Positions 18,933 to 28,204 are shown, counted from the first letter of the stretch. The stretch is DNA of 64,000 bases from DATLLJ01 sp965229885 (GCA_965229885.1 CBDDJX010000002.1:496001-560000); one strand, 5' to 3'. Notes: generated by a model from the letters alone, not told the origin. Made by a program: numbers and translations.

Positions 18933-19322
18933 TCACGCGCTTCCGCCGGGTCCGGGTAGCCCGGAGTTCAATTCTCCCACCACCAATTGTTTCAAGACTA
19001 CCTGCAACATCTGAATGGTCATGGTCCCACCTACGCTCATGAGCTTCTCCTTTGCCTTTGTCCAACGCGCGTCATTCCGCGCGTGCTCCAGGAAGTCATG
19101 ACCCTGGTACGTGAGGCAGCGAGGCCTGTAGCAGTGGACTGAACTACCGTCCCCGGTGAAATCAAGTGCCTCTATCAGCCCCTGTTGGGCGAGTAGCCAT
19201 GTGTTGTAGTTGATTTCGTCCGACGTGTACGCGTCGATCTCCATCGTCTTTGGATCAAGCGTGGTGTCCCACTTCTCGACCTCGAACAGAATCCGGCGAC
19301 ACAGATCCATGTCTCGCTTCAT
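18933..19322 (-). CDS. DUF2513 domain protein
   Basis: The ATG at 19322 starts MKRDMDLCRRILFEVEKWDT, the classic N-terminus of DUF2513, so the longer reading from 19349 is not used. A YTSDEINYNTWLLAQQGLIE segment follows and then the C-terminal signature LTYQGHDFLEHARNDARWTK. The fold looks like a winged-helix or restriction-system-associated small protein. DUF2513 genes are frequent in prophages and islands and have no established biochemical role. At 129 residues the gene is complete. A 9-bp inverted repeat sits about 100 bp upstream. Confidence 0.85.
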   Translation of the reverse strand: MKRDMDLCRRILFEVEKWDTTLDPKTMEIDAYTSDEINYNTWLLAQQGLIEALDFTGDGSSVHCYRPRCLTYQGHDFLEHARNDARWTKAKEKLMSVGGTMTIQMLQVVLKQLVVGELNSGLPGPGGSA

Positions 19323-19419
19323 CGTCGATGATTCTCTCATATGCCTCACGAAGCACGGTGCGCCGCATGCGTGAGGGTGTCCTCGCCGGTGATGGTTCGG
19401 GGTCGACCGTTAATACACT

Positions 19420-19444
19420 ACGGGGAACAAGAAATTCCCCGTAC
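19420..19444. promoter_or_regulatory. Inverted repeat upstream of the DUF2513 gene
   Basis: TACGGGGAA (19420-19428) and TTCCCCGTA (19436-19444) are perfect complements around a 7-base spacer. The location, 98 bp before the DUF2513 start, suits an operator or a leader hairpin. No T-run follows in either direction, so a terminator is less likely. Confidence 0.4.
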
Positions 19445-19484
19445 GCGCAATCTTCCCCATAACCACACTCGGCCACATACCACA

Positions 19485-19811
19485 GTACGGCACTGTCAAG
19501 TTGACGTTGAACGGACAGGCTCTGCCGCTGATGGGGCGATGATGCAGCCCTCCGATTCAGACACACGTCACCTCCCGCCAGGCCCCAAAGGCTCGCGTGC
19601 GCAACAGGCGATGGTGGACGGCTCGCAGGAGGTGACGACCGACACGAAACAGATTCAACACGACGCCGTGCACCGACAGGAACCGTTGCGCCTGCGCAGC
19701 AGAGGTGAACCTCCGCATCTGTTGCTCACGCTGGCGGGTCGGTTGGTGCGACACTTCCGCCCGATTGTTCTCGTATTGCGGCGTGCTGTGCATCACTGAG
19801 GGTATTGTCAA
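19485..19811 (-). pseudogene. IS6-family 3' fragment
   Basis: The last 80 or so codons of an IS6 transposase (VMHSTPQYENNRAEVSHQPT, then FRVGRHLLRAVHHRLLRTRA) with the right terminus GGCACTGTCAAGTTGACG at 19485-19502. Upstream of VMHST the gene is replaced by an IS6-type end at 19798. It is related to the intact copy at 6674. Confidence 0.8.
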
Positions 19812-19827
19812 GTTGACGAAAAGCTAG
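19798..19827 (-). repeat. IS6-type end, right member of a perfect 30-bp inverted pair
   Basis: This is the exact reverse complement of 17713-17742 (GAGGGTATTGTCAAGTTGAC then GAAAAGCTAG). The match extends past the IS6 terminus into ten bases of flank, which independent insertions would not be expected to share. Confidence 0.85.
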
Positions 19828-19884
19828 TCGATCGACCCCCAAGATACTGGGCTCCAGCCCGTCGCGAACCCGCCATGCTGGGCA

Positions 19885-20170
19885 TCAAAAACGGCCGTCA
19901 GCCCCAACTTGACTGTGAGCATGATCCCCCTGCCTGTCGGGGTCGCTCAGTGACACCGGTGGGTGCCGGTGGGCGGTGGCCTGACCCGCAACTTGACTGA
20001 CCGACGGTCCTCGTCATTGATCTGTCGGTCACCGCCCACCGGCCAATCGTACGGCAGCCAGCTGACCGGATGGGCCGTGACCCCATAGGGGCCTGCCGCA
20101 CCCACGGCCCGTCACAGTCCTGTCCGCCCACTCGGGCCAGTCCGCGCGCCGCACCCGAGGAGGCCAAACG
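19885..20170 (+). other. Non-coding left end of an IS110 element; possible bridge-RNA locus
   Basis: About 285 bases precede the IS110 transposase and carry no gene. They are rich in self-complementary blocks: GGTGGGTGCCGGTGGGCGGT (19960) against ACCGCCCACCGG (20032), and CCGTGACCCC near 20080. Members of this family are known to transcribe a structured bridge (seeker) RNA from a non-coding end beside the recombinase gene. I infer this segment could hold it. I cannot define its boundaries. Confidence 0.35.
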
Positions 20171-21259
20171 GTGACTCACACCATGACCACGCAGCCCGAG
20201 GTTTGGAAGGTGATTGTCGGGGTCGATACCCACAAGCATGTCCACGTCGCGGTGGCGATCGACACCCGGAGGATCCGCCTGGGCGATCACTCGTTCGTCG
20301 CTGATTCGAGCGGATATCAGGCCCTGCTCATGTGGGCCCACACACACGGGCGGATTGAGACGTTCGGCATCGAAGGCACCGGCAGCTATGGTGCCGGCCT
20401 GGCGCGGGCCGTCCGCCGCGCGGGGCATCGTGTCGTCGAAGTGAATCGGGGGGACCGGCACACGCGCCGCGCCGTCGGCAAGTCCGACACCGTCGATGCC
20501 GAGAGCGCCGCCCGGTCCGTGTTGGCGGGCCAAGCGACCGCGACCCCCAAAACCGGGGACGGTGTCGTCGAGATGATCCGGCAGCTCAAGATCGCGCGGG
20601 ATACGGCCGGGAAAGCACGCACCGCGGCGATGGTCACGCTGAAGCAGATCGTCGTGAATGCGCCACCCCACCTGCGAGAAGCCCTCCACGCCCTCACCGA
20701 TCACCGTCTGCTCACGCGCTGCGCCGCCCTCCGACCGGGCCCGCTCGACACGCCCACCGCAGCCGCCAAGCACACCCTCCGGGCGCTTGCCCGTCGCTGG
20801 CTTGCCCTGGCTGAGGAAATCGCGATACACACGACCAGCACCTCACCCGCCTCACGACCAAGGCGGCGCCCAGGCTCTTGGAGGGCTTCGGCGTCGGCGC
20901 CCACACGGCCGCCCAGATGCTGATCATCTTCGGCGACAACCCCGACCGGATTCGCTCAGAAGCCGCCTTTGCGAAGCTGTGCGGTGCCTGCCCGATCCCG
21001 GCTTCGTCCGGGATGACGACCGGCCGGCATCGTCATCTATCGGGGCGGGCACCGACAGGCGAACGCCGCCCTCCATCGCACGGTCGTCGTCCGCATGCGG
21101 CTCCACCAGCCGACGGTCGACGACGTCGCCCGCCGGACGGCTGGCGGCCGGACCAGACGCGAGATCATCCGCTGCCTCAAACGCTTCCTCGCCCGTGAAA
21201 TCTACCAGCGTGTTATGGCAGACTTCCGCATGCGCAGACACGTCACGCAGGCAGCCTAA
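20171..21259 (+). pseudogene. IS110-family transposase with two frameshifts
   Basis: The GTG start at 20171 has a strong GAGGAGG site 7 bases upstream. The N-terminal DEDD domain is intact: VIVGVDTHKHVHVAVAIDTR, then FGIEGTGSYGAGLARAVRRA and KSDTVDAESAAR. A slip near 20840 separates it from the transposase_20 domain (LLEGFGVGAHTAAQMLIIFG, then FAKLCGACPIPASSG). A second slip near 21030 precedes the tail (HRQANAALHRTVVVRMRLHQ, ending FRMRRHVTQAA, stop 21257-21259). It is distinct in sequence from the IS110 remnant at 1751. A full protein would need two frame corrections. Confidence 0.85.
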
Positions 21260-21303
21260 ACGCTTGTCTTGACATATAGGGGCGTCAATACCGAAATGAG
21301 GGC

Positions 21304-21630
21304 TCATAAAGCATCCGTCTTCGCGGCGAATACGAAATCGCTCTCCGTCAGACCGTCAATCTTGTGGGTCCAGATCGTGACCTTCACCCTGCCCCAGGCA
21401 AGGAAGATGTCGGGATGGTGATCCTGTTCCTCCGCCATTTCACCAACCCGGTTGGTGAAGTCCAGCGCCTGCCGAAAATCGTTGAACCGATACTCCTTCT
21501 CGAGATGATGCTCGTCGACGACCGACCATCCCCCCTCCAGCTGCGCGAACAACGCGTCGAGCTCGGGGCCCTTCAGGGGTGGAACACCGCCGCGACATGG
21601 CACACACTGTTTCTTCGACAGATCGCTCAT
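21304..21630 (-). CDS. phhB: Pterin-4a-carbinolamine dehydratase
   Basis: The enzyme dehydrates 4a-hydroxytetrahydrobiopterin during recycling of the pterin cofactor of aromatic amino acid hydroxylases. The 108-residue product is full length. The N-terminus carries a CVPCRGG segment typical of bacterial members. The active-site pattern is present in EEQDHHPDIFLAWGRVKVTI followed by W-THKIDGLTESDF, which supplies the HH-P, W and D ligand residues. No hydroxylase gene is near, so the link to phenylalanine catabolism is from family knowledge only. The gene is divergent from the next one at 21751, with a promoter region of about 120 bp between them. Confidence 0.95.
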   Translation of the reverse strand: MSDLSKKQCVPCRGGVPPLKGPELDALFAQLEGGWSVVDEHHLEKEYRFNDFRQALDFTNRVGEMAEEQDHHPDIFLAWGRVKVTIWTHKIDGLTESDFVFAAKTDAL

Positions 21631-21750
21631 TGTGTCCTTTCACTTTCCACACGACTGACCACCGCGGTGGTCTGAATCCACCCGAGCCGTTGGCAGACTC
21701 ACGCCAGGCCCGGGTAGACTTTCGGCTTCGAAACCGTCACCGGAGGATAC

Positions 21751-22191
21751 ATGGCCGAAAAGATACCCCAGACGTTCGCGAACCACGCGAAGCTCGTTCC
21801 CCTGTTCCACTACGTCGTGCTCCCGATATTGTCGATCAACGTGCTCCTGGCCATCTATCGTATGGCCACGGGGTTCTCGTTTGAGACCGCGTGGGGCGCC
21901 GTCGTGGCATGCGCGCTCATCCTGGTCGGGTTCTTCGCGCGCGTGTTCGCCCTCGGTGCGCAGGACCGCGTCATCCGTCTCGAGGAGCGCCTGCGGATGC
22001 ACGGTCTCCTCCCGGACGATCTGAAGCCACGTATCAACGACTTCACGATGGACCAACTGGCGGCGCTTCGGTTCGCGAGTGACGACGAGCTCCCGGCTCT
22101 CGCTCGACAGGTCGTCGATGACAGCATCGGCGACCGCAAGACGATCAAACAGCTGGTCGTGAGCTGGCGGGCCGACTATCAGAGGCTCTAG
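21751..22191 (+). CDS. DUF6526 family membrane protein
   Basis: The 146-residue protein has two membrane helices (about 20-42, FHYVVLPILSINVLLAI, and 48-68, AWGAVVACALILVGFFARVF). A cytosolic, helical C-terminal half follows. Conserved blocks are QDRVIRLEERLRMHGLLPDD and MDQLAALRFASDDELPALAR, typical of the DUF6526 family. A role is not known. The gene is intact and ends two bases before an integrase remnant on the other strand, so it marks the chromosomal side of that junction. Confidence 0.85.
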   Translation: MAEKIPQTFANHAKLVPLFHYVVLPILSINVLLAIYRMATGFSFETAWGAVVACALILVGFFARVFALGAQDRVIRLEERLRMHGLLPDDLKPRINDFTMDQLAALRFASDDELPALARQVVDDSIGDRKTIKQLVVSWRADYQRL

Positions 22192-22192
22192 T

Positions 22193-22712
22193 TCAGACCA
22201 GGAACAGGTCGCGGGTGACGAGGCCCGCCTCGTGCACATTGGGGTCTGGCGAGGAGAGGCTGCGCCCCCCTTCAAATCCCCGGCTGCCCGCGCAGAGATA
22301 GTCCGCCCAGTCGTCCATCAGGCGGCGCCGACGCTCGAAGAGATCACTGCGGGCGTAGGCCACCTCGGTGGGGTTTTGTACCGTATGGGCGAGCGCGGCC
22401 TCGACCACCTCGCGGGGTGTGTTCGTCCGTTCCGCGGCCCAGTCCCGGAAGCTCGACCGGAACCCATGCGGCACGGCGGCGATGCCGAGGTCCTTGGTCA
22501 ATCTCGGTAGCGTCACGGAGGAGAGTGGCTTCCCGCGCAGACTGCGGAACACGAGGCCGGTGCCATCGCTCCGTCTCGGTACGTCGTGCAGGATCGCGAG
22601 CGCCCGGCTCGAGAGGGGACGCGGTGATCCCGCTTCGCCTTCATGCGCGCGGCGGGGATGGCCCAGACGCCCGCGTCCAGGTCCATTTCGTCCCACGTCG
22701 CCCGACGGCCCC
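22193..22712 (-). pseudogene. C-terminal part of a P4-type integrase
   Basis: The frame carries DGTGLVFRSLRGKPLSSVTL, then AAVPHGFRSSFRDWAAERTN, the AHTVQNP box and the tyrosine segment VAYARSDLFERRRRLMDD. It is nearly identical to the complete integrase at 31119-32366. A slip near 22615 shifts the upstream part (RATWDEMDLDAGVWAIPAAR), and the N-terminal half is gone. It is therefore a remnant of a second insertion of the same integrase lineage. Confidence 0.85.
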
Positions 22713-22799
22713 ACCGGCCCGCCCCTACTACGCGGTGCCGCGTCGCACGAGGCGGAGGGGCGGCGCGGTGCGTGGAGCGGCGGTGCGGGTCGGGTGGGG

Positions 22800-23060
22800 C
22801 CGCCCACCACGCGGCGTCGCCTGTGCGTGCTGTGCCAGATAGGCGACCAGCTGGTCCCCGGCGTCGAGCAGTCCCTGTTCGTGGATGATGTTGTAGCGGT
22901 CGAAGATGGCGCGGCTCTTGTGGCCGGTCAGGAGCATGGCGACCCGCTCGGGGACGCTGGCGCGGATTCAGGTTGCGGGCGGCGGTGCGGCGGCAATCGT
23001 GGAGGAAGCGGGTCGGCACGCCGGCCGCCTGACAGGCGGTGCGCCACGCCGTGCGCCAGC
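22800..23060 (-). pseudogene. C-terminal fragment of a second type of tyrosine recombinase
   Basis: Two frames together read WRTACQAAGVPTRFLHDCRR then TAARNL, and VAMLLTGHKSRAIFDRYNII. This covers the H-x-x-R, the GHK box and the catalytic Tyr of a tyrosine recombinase. A slip near 22970 separates them. The closest relative is the remnant at 62985-63546. Confidence 0.75.
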
Positions 23061-23193
23061 GGCGGATGTGGATTCCGCCTTGTCCATGTTCAACGACGTC
23101 CCATAGCTTCCGATAAGTATTGTATATTCTGATTGTTATGGCCTTCTAGTCGTCCCAGACGTACTCTTCACTTCCCACACAATCCGGGTTATA

Positions 23194-24420
23194 GTGTGGG
23201 TATATATGAGGGACCTCCCTAAGCGCCATCCGCACCAGCGACTCACCACCCGCGCGGTGCAGACGGCTCGACCGAGGACAGGCGCTCGCCGGATGGCCGA
23301 CGGCGGCGGCTTGTATCTCCGCGTGGCCCCGAGCGGCGCGAAGAGCTGGATTCTGCGCACGGTCATTCAAGGCCGCCGGTGCGACCTCGGGCTCGGCAGC
23401 GTGACCTTGGTCTCGCTCGCGGAGGCCCGGGAGCAGGCCGTGCACCTTCGGAAGGTGGCCCGGGCCGACGGCGATCCCCTCGCGGAGCGTCGGCGTGCGC
23501 ATCGGTGGCTCCCGACGTTCGAGGAGGCGGCCCGACAGGTCCACGCGGCGCACGCGGCTGGGTTCCGGAACGAGAAACACCGTAAGCAATGGCTGGCCTC
23601 GCTCGCGGGCATGGTAGCGGCCTTCGGGGCGAAGCGCGTGGATGCCATCACGAGCGCCGACATTCTGACGGCGCTTGGGCCGCAGTGGCTCGCGCGCCCG
23701 GCAACCTCGCGGCGGGTGCTCCAACGGGTCCGGATGATCTTCGAGTGGTGCACCGCCCAGGGCTACTGCGCGGGCGACAATCCCACCCAGGGTCTCACGA
23801 AGGTGCTCCCGAAGCACCGCGGTACGCCGCGGCACCATGCGGCGTTGCCCTACCCTGCGGTGCCAGCGTTCCTCCGCACGCTCCGGGCGGCGGAGGCGAG
23901 CGAGGCGAGCCGGCTCGCGTTTGAGTTCCTCATCCTCACGGCGGCCCGGACGAGTGAAGTGCTTCTGGCGACGTGGTCTGAAGTCGATCTGGAGACCCGG
24001 ACGTGGACGATTCCCGGGGCGCGAATGAAGAGCGGCCGCGCGCACAGCGTGCCGCTCGCGCCCCGCGTGCTCGAGATCCTCCACCGAGCGAAGGGGCTGT
24101 CCGATGGCGGCCCGTACGTGTTCCCCGGTCGGGCGCCGACGAAACCCCTCTGGAACATGGTCTTGCTGATCCTGTTGCGCCGCCTCCAGCGGGACCACCT
24201 CACGGTGCACGGGTTCCGCAGCACGTTTCGGGATTGGGCGGCCGAATGCACGAATGTGCCGCGCGCGGTTTGCGAAGCTGTCCTGGCCCACACGCTCCGG
24301 GACAAGGCCGAAGCGGCCTACAACCGCACGGATCTCTTTGACCGCCGGCGAGACCTGATGACCTCGTGGTCCAGGTTCGCCACGTCAAAGCCGGCCGATG
24401 TCGTGGCGATCCGAGCATGA
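23194..24420 (+). CDS. P4-type tyrosine integrase of the satellite-like island
   Basis: The 408-residue protein has an N-terminal DUF4102 arm-binding domain (RRMADGGGLYLRVAPSGAKS), a core-binding SAM-like domain (about 110-190) and a C-terminal catalytic domain. Catalytic residues are Arg near 252 (LTAARTSEVLLATW), His and Arg at about 339-342 (VHGFRSTFRDWA), the AHTL box and Tyr near 375 (AAYNRTDLFDRRRDL). It would catalyse site-specific integration and excision. An inverted repeat CCCACAC...GTGTGGG (23177-23200) overlaps the likely promoter and start region and may be an autoregulatory or excisionase site. The stop overlaps the next start (ATGA), so the two are translationally coupled. Confidence 0.95.
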   Translation: MWVYMRDLPKRHPHQRLTTRAVQTARPRTGARRMADGGGLYLRVAPSGAKSWILRTVIQGRRCDLGLGSVTLVSLAEAREQAVHLRKVARADGDPLAERRRAHRWLPTFEEAARQVHAAHAAGFRNEKHRKQWLASLAGMVAAFGAKRVDAITSADILTALGPQWLARPATSRRVLQRVRMIFEWCTAQGYCAGDNPTQGLTKVLPKHRGTPRHHAALPYPAVPAFLRTLRAAEASEASRLAFEFLILTAARTSEVLLATWSEVDLETRTWTIPGARMKSGRAHSVPLAPRVLEILHRAKGLSDGGPYVFPGRAPTKPLWNMVLLILLRRLQRDHLTVHGFRSTFRDWAAECTNVPRAVCEAVLAHTLRDKAEAAYNRTDLFDRRRDLMTSWSRFATSKPADVVAIRA

Positions 24421-25157
24421 GTCCGGACACGCTCCGCAAATTGCGTGAGTGGCTCACCCTCAAGGAGGCGGCGAGCGAACTCTCGACCGCGTTATCGGAA
24501 GACGTAGACGCTTCGGACGTGCTCCGCTTGGTACTCGACGAGCGGCTAAAGCTCTCGATCTATCTGCCGGCGAAGACGACCGCCCGCTGCCGAAAACTGG
24601 ACGACGATGCCCCCAACGCTCCTCGGACGCACGGAACGATTAACGGCGTTTGGGATGTGCCGATGGTCGGCAGGGGAAGATCGCAGATTGAAAACGACTA
24701 CCAATGGCAGCGCGCCGGACTATATGTACCGAAAGATGCCCCAGTCGGCGCTTTGGTCGAGCAGGACGATCTCGTCTGCCAAGTCCCTCCCGACAGGGGG
24801 GAGTCCGGTCTCTCGCCGCGACCTGAGTCTGAGTTCCCACAAGGGAGCGTCCTTGGTGTTCGCCGGCCGGCGCTTGAGGCGTTCATCCGGCAACACGTAC
24901 CCGTCCAAGCGCCGACCGCTGATCCTCTCGATAGACCCCTTGGGCAACGCGAACGAACGACGCTCCTGACCATCATCGCCGCGCTCGCGACGGAGGCAAA
25001 GGTAGACGTGTCAAAACCCGTGAAATCGGGACAGATCATCTCGGCTCTGATTGCAGCGATAGGCTATGAGGTGGCACCGAATACCGTCGCTGGCCATCTG
25101 CGCACCCTTCGCAAGACCCTATTTGGTGAGACACGCAAGACGCCCAAAGGGGAATGA
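24417..25157 (+). CDS. Island protein of unknown function
   Basis: The start ATG 24417 overlaps the integrase stop by four bases, which decides it against earlier starts. The 246-residue product has an N-terminal helical part (SPDTLRKLREWLTLKEAASE) that resembles a helix-turn-helix. The middle is beta-rich, with paired DVPMVGRGR and LYVPKDAP strands. The C-terminal module (about 175-245; QRERTTLLTIIAALATEAKV, then APNTVAGHLRTLRKTLF) is recurrent in integrase-linked genes. I do not recognise a named family. Coupling to the integrase suggests a role in island control rather than cargo. Confidence 0.75.
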   Translation: MSPDTLRKLREWLTLKEAASELSTALSEDVDASDVLRLVLDERLKLSIYLPAKTTARCRKLDDDAPNAPRTHGTINGVWDVPMVGRGRSQIENDYQWQRAGLYVPKDAPVGALVEQDDLVCQVPPDRGESGLSPRPESEFPQGSVLGVRRPALEAFIRQHVPVQAPTADPLDRPLGQRERTTLLTIIAALATEAKVDVSKPVKSGQIISALIAAIGYEVAPNTVAGHLRTLRKTLFGETRKTPKGE

Positions 25158-25348
25158 ACAGCAGAAGCGCGTTCGGCTGGTTATCGAGCGGAACCCGCAG
25201 CATACCCAAGGAGCGCACCACATCTGAGGGCGACTGAAAAGATCAATTGATCCTCTCGTTCCGGCAATTGACGCCTCTGCCGAAGGCGTCCTGCTGGAAT
25301 GGCCATGTCGTTCCCGGATGGGCCGGGTACGCACAGAGGAGGCGAACC

Positions 25349-25618
25349 ATGGCGCAGGACGACCGAGCCGCACTGACGATCTGGAGACGCCCACGCGTCC
25401 AGACTGAAACCGGCTATTCGCGTTCCACTCTCTATCTCCGCATCGCCCAGGGGCTGTGGCCGAAGCCGGTGCGCCTGGGGGTGCGCGCCGTGGGCTGGCC
25501 CGCTGGTGAAGTGGCGGCGCTGAACGCCGCACGGATCGCTGGCCAGCCCGACGGGGAACTACGCGCCCTGGTGGCACGTCTCGAAGTCCGCCGCCGGACG
25601 GCATCCAGTGGTCAGTAG
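25349..25618 (+). CDS. AlpA-like helix-turn-helix regulator / excisionase
   Basis: The start ATG 25349 follows an AGAGGAGG site at 8 bases. The 89-residue protein has the AlpA/MerR-like fold: RVQTETGYSRSTLYLRIAQG then LWPKPVRLGVRAVGWPAGEV, with the usual 'G.R..GW...EV..W' pattern around 45-60. AlpA proteins activate excision of P4-like islands or act as directionality factors for the cognate integrase. Its place between integrase and helicase fits that job. The gene is intact. Confidence 0.85.
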   Translation: MAQDDRAALTIWRRPRVQTETGYSRSTLYLRIAQGLWPKPVRLGVRAVGWPAGEVAALNAARIAGQPDGELRALVARLEVRRRTASSGQ

Positions 25619-26087
25619 TGCGCGCATGGCTGTGCCATGCCCCGGGCTTCTACGGCACCCGATGCATCGACTCGCCACGATGCCCCGCCGCGACGCGGTG
25701 CCCGCGGTCGCATGCCCTGTACGGGGGGCGGCGCCACACGGGGCCGTGCGCGGAGACTGGCCGGGGCGACGAGGCGCGCGGCAGGCGGGACCCATTCGCG
25801 AGCCATGCCGGACGACGAGCGGTGGCGCGAGGCTCGACGGACACGGGCGATGGCCGGTGGCGACCGACAGGGCGCAGCCGCCCCGTCCCGCTCTGGCAGA
25901 CGGTGTGACCGACGACCTCCCCCAGTGGCGCCTGCGGCTCTGCACGACGAGGACTGGGTTGCGCGGACCCTGGGCTTGGCGCCCTCCCTCCAGGGCACGA
26001 CAGATGGCCGACGCCGTCTCGGGTATCGTCCGCCGATTGGACGCACAGGATCACCAGCTAGGCGCCAGCACGGTTCGAAGGTGACCC
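25619..26087. other. GC-rich interval without a supported gene
   Basis: Several overlapping frames are open on both strands, as expected from the base composition. None shows a domain, a ribosome-binding site or plausible amino acid use. The position, just before a primase-like remnant, suggests a decayed island gene. Confidence 0.35.
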
Positions 26088-26198
26088 GTGACCGCTGAGA
26101 TGATGGCTCATGCCTTAGGTGGGCGACGCGCGGGGACGGCCTGGATGGCCCACAACTTCGACCGCGCGCAATCCGTGCTTGAGGTGGTGACCCGGTGA
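26088..26198 (+). CDS. Small coupled frame resembling the start of a primase zinc-finger protein
   Basis: GTG 26088 starts VTAEMMAHALGGRRAGTAWM then AHNFDRAQSVLEVVTR, 36 residues. The first 22 residues match the usual lead-in of CHC2-type zinc-finger primases of islands, which continues as 'ARCPAHDD'. Here the Cys-His ligands are missing. The stop overlaps the next start (GTGA), so it may act as a leader for the helicase. I consider it a remnant of the primase zinc-finger. Confidence 0.45.
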   Translation: MTAEMMAHALGGRRAGTAWMAHNFDRAQSVLEVVTR

Positions 26199-28204
26199 CT
26201 CGCGATGGTCGCAACACCTTGATCGAGTCCCTCGCCCATCAGGAGGATGTTCGCAGTCGGGATCCGGCCACCACGCGGGCGGTGGCAGGGTCTGGGACCG
26301 GCGATTCACCTAAGGGCGACACAGATGAGGGAGCCGCGGCGCAGGCGGCGGGGCGATCCATCGTGGCTGATACGGCTCACGCGCCACAAAACATCTACGA
26401 AATTTGCGCCTATGACGGCACCCCCGTGGCCCTGCATGTTCGGATACAGTCTCCGGGCCAAAAAAAACGATTCGTGTGGCAGCAGCCGGATGGTTCGAGC
26501 GGCCTCAACGGCCGGTCTGTCTCCGAGCTACCGCTGTATGGTACGGAGCAACTCCCCGGTCTCAAGTCCGGACGCTTGGTGGTCGTCACCGAAGGTGAGA
26601 AGGCCGCCGGCGCGCTCCGGGTGCGCGATATCCCCGCGGTCGGCACCGTCACGGGCGCTGCGGGCTGCCCCTCAGCCGATGTGCTCGCTACGCTCGACAG
26701 TTTCGACGTCGCGGTGTGGCCAGATGCTGACCCGCAGGGCCACAAGCACGCCGCGAAGCTGCTTGATGGCCTCCTGCGCACCCGCAAGGGGAAGGCCGAG
26801 GGCCTCTTCGAGGTCGATCTTGCGGCCCTTGGGCTCACAGCGACGGGCGCTGACGCCGACGACTGGTGCCCAGAGGACCCGATCGACGAGCTCCTTGTCG
26901 CGCTCAAGCCGTATGCGCCCCCGCCAGTACTCGAGCCGGCCGCGCCCACGACTACCACGCAGCGGATCGTGATCAAGGGTGGAAAAACGCGGGCCGGCCT
27001 GCTCGCCGCCCTGGGCCACTTAGCTATTGACCTCCGCTACGACGAACGATCCGTGAGGGTGCAATTCCTCGACGCGACGGCCGACTTTTCCAAGTGGACC
27101 AACAGCGACGACATGTACCGGGCGGAACTCCGGGAGCGAATCGCCGACAAGTTCCTGTATGTCACGAAGGACGGCCAGGCCCCTCTGGCCTTCAGCAAAG
27201 ATCGATTCTCCGATGTCATCGACGCTCTACTCAACAGCCGGCGCATCGACCCCTTCAAGGAGTGGCTCGACGCCCTGCCGGAGTGGGACGGGGAGAAGCG
27301 GTTGGACTTCTGGCTCACTCGCTGCTTTCAGATCGGCGACATCAGCCCAGGATTGCTCAGGTGGGCGTCGTTCTCCGTGCTGATGGGCGCGGTGGCGCGG
27401 ACCTACACTCCGGGTGAAAAACACGATGAGATGGTGATTCTCGTCGGCCCGCAGAGCCTTGGGAAGTCAACGGTCTGGGCGTGGCTGCTGCCGCCGGCAG
27501 ACCGTCGCTCCTGGTTCTCGGATGCGCTCAAGTTCCATTCAGACCTCAAAGCCCAGGTCGAGGCGCTCCAAGGCCGGGTCCTGGTCGAGGCAGCCGAGAT
27601 GAGCGGGTCGACGCGCGCCGAGGTCGAGTCGATTAAGGGTTTTCTCGCCAGACAAGACGACGGCGCCGTCAGGCTTACCTACCGCCGCGACCCGATCGAC
27701 CTTCCCCGCCGCTGCATCATCGTCGGCTCGACCAACGACCCCCGCTGTCTCCCGAACGACCCCTCTGGGAACCGCCGCTTCGTGCCGGTCCCCGTGACGG
27801 CCGGGGACCCTCGCAAGATCCGGAGTTTCGTCAACGAATATCGGAAGCAACTGTGGGCCGAGGCACGGTATCGATCACTCGTGCTCAAAGAGCCGGCGTG
27901 GCTGCCCGACGAGCTCAAGTCACAACAGGCGGCTCTGACGGAACGCTACCGGGCGACAGACGAGATCGCCGAGGATGCCGTGCAGGAATACCTGGCCGGC
28001 CACTCGGGCAACGTCACGACCCGGCAGGTGGTCGAGGGGATCAAGTGGGACAGCGGTGGCCGGAGCGCCCACCGTATCACGACCGTTCTGAAGCAGCTCG
28101 GCTACACCCCCGGTCGGCGGCGGGTCGCTGGCGCGCTAGGGCGGTATTGGACCCCGCCAGGCACGAGTCTGATCGACGACCCCGACCCAGGAGAGAACAC
28201 ATGA
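26195..28204 (+). CDS. TOPRIM-like / VapE-type (virulence-associated E) replication helicase
   Basis: The 669-residue protein combines two modules. Residues about 75-210 look like a TOPRIM-like primase or DnaG-like part (GRLVVVTEGEKAAGALRVRD, later DVAVWPDADPQGHKHA). Residues about 330-580 are a VapE/VirE P-loop ATPase. WLDALPEWDGEKRLDFWLTR leads into Walker A GPQSLGKST (418-426), then a Walker B-like LVEAAEMSG and the arginine-finger segment SGNRRFVPVPV. Such proteins initiate or drive replication of phage satellites and islands. It overlaps both its neighbours by 4 bases. An iteron-rich region lies 0.7 kb downstream and is its probable target. The gene is intact. Confidence 0.9.
   Translation: MTRDGRNTLIESLAHQEDVRSRDPATTRAVAGSGTGDSPKGDTDEGAAAQAAGRSIVADTAHAPQNIYEICAYDGTPVALHVRIQSPGQKKRFVWQQPDGSSGLNGRSVSELPLYGTEQLPGLKSGRLVVVTEGEKAAGALRVRDIPAVGTVTGAAGCPSADVLATLDSFDVAVWPDADPQGHKHAAKLLDGLLRTRKGKAEGLFEVDLAALGLTATGADADDWCPEDPIDELLVALKPYAPPPVLEPAAPTTTTQRIVIKGGKTRAGLLAALGHLAIDLRYDERSVRVQFLDATADFSKWTNSDDMYRAELRERIADKFLYVTKDGQAPLAFSKDRFSDVIDALLNSRRIDPFKEWLDALPEWDGEKRLDFWLTRCFQIGDISPGLLRWASFSVLMGAVARTYTPGEKHDEMVILVGPQSLGKSTVWAWLLPPADRRSWFSDALKFHSDLKAQVEALQGRVLVEAAEMSGSTRAEVESIKGFLARQDDGAVRLTYRRDPIDLPRRCIIVGSTNDPRCLPNDPSGNRRFVPVPVTAGDPRKIRSFVNEYRKQLWAEARYRSLVLKEPAWLPDELKSQQAALTERYRATDEIAEDAVQEYLAGHSGNVTTRQVVEGIKWDSGGRSAHRITTVLKQLGYTPGRRRVAGALGRYWTPPGTSLIDDPDPGENT

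Noticed and set aside
25608..26217. Several 120-200 codon frames on both strands between the AlpA-like gene and the helicase
   Set aside because: All are Arg/Pro/Gly-rich, mutually overlapping and without start signals; they are expected from GC content.
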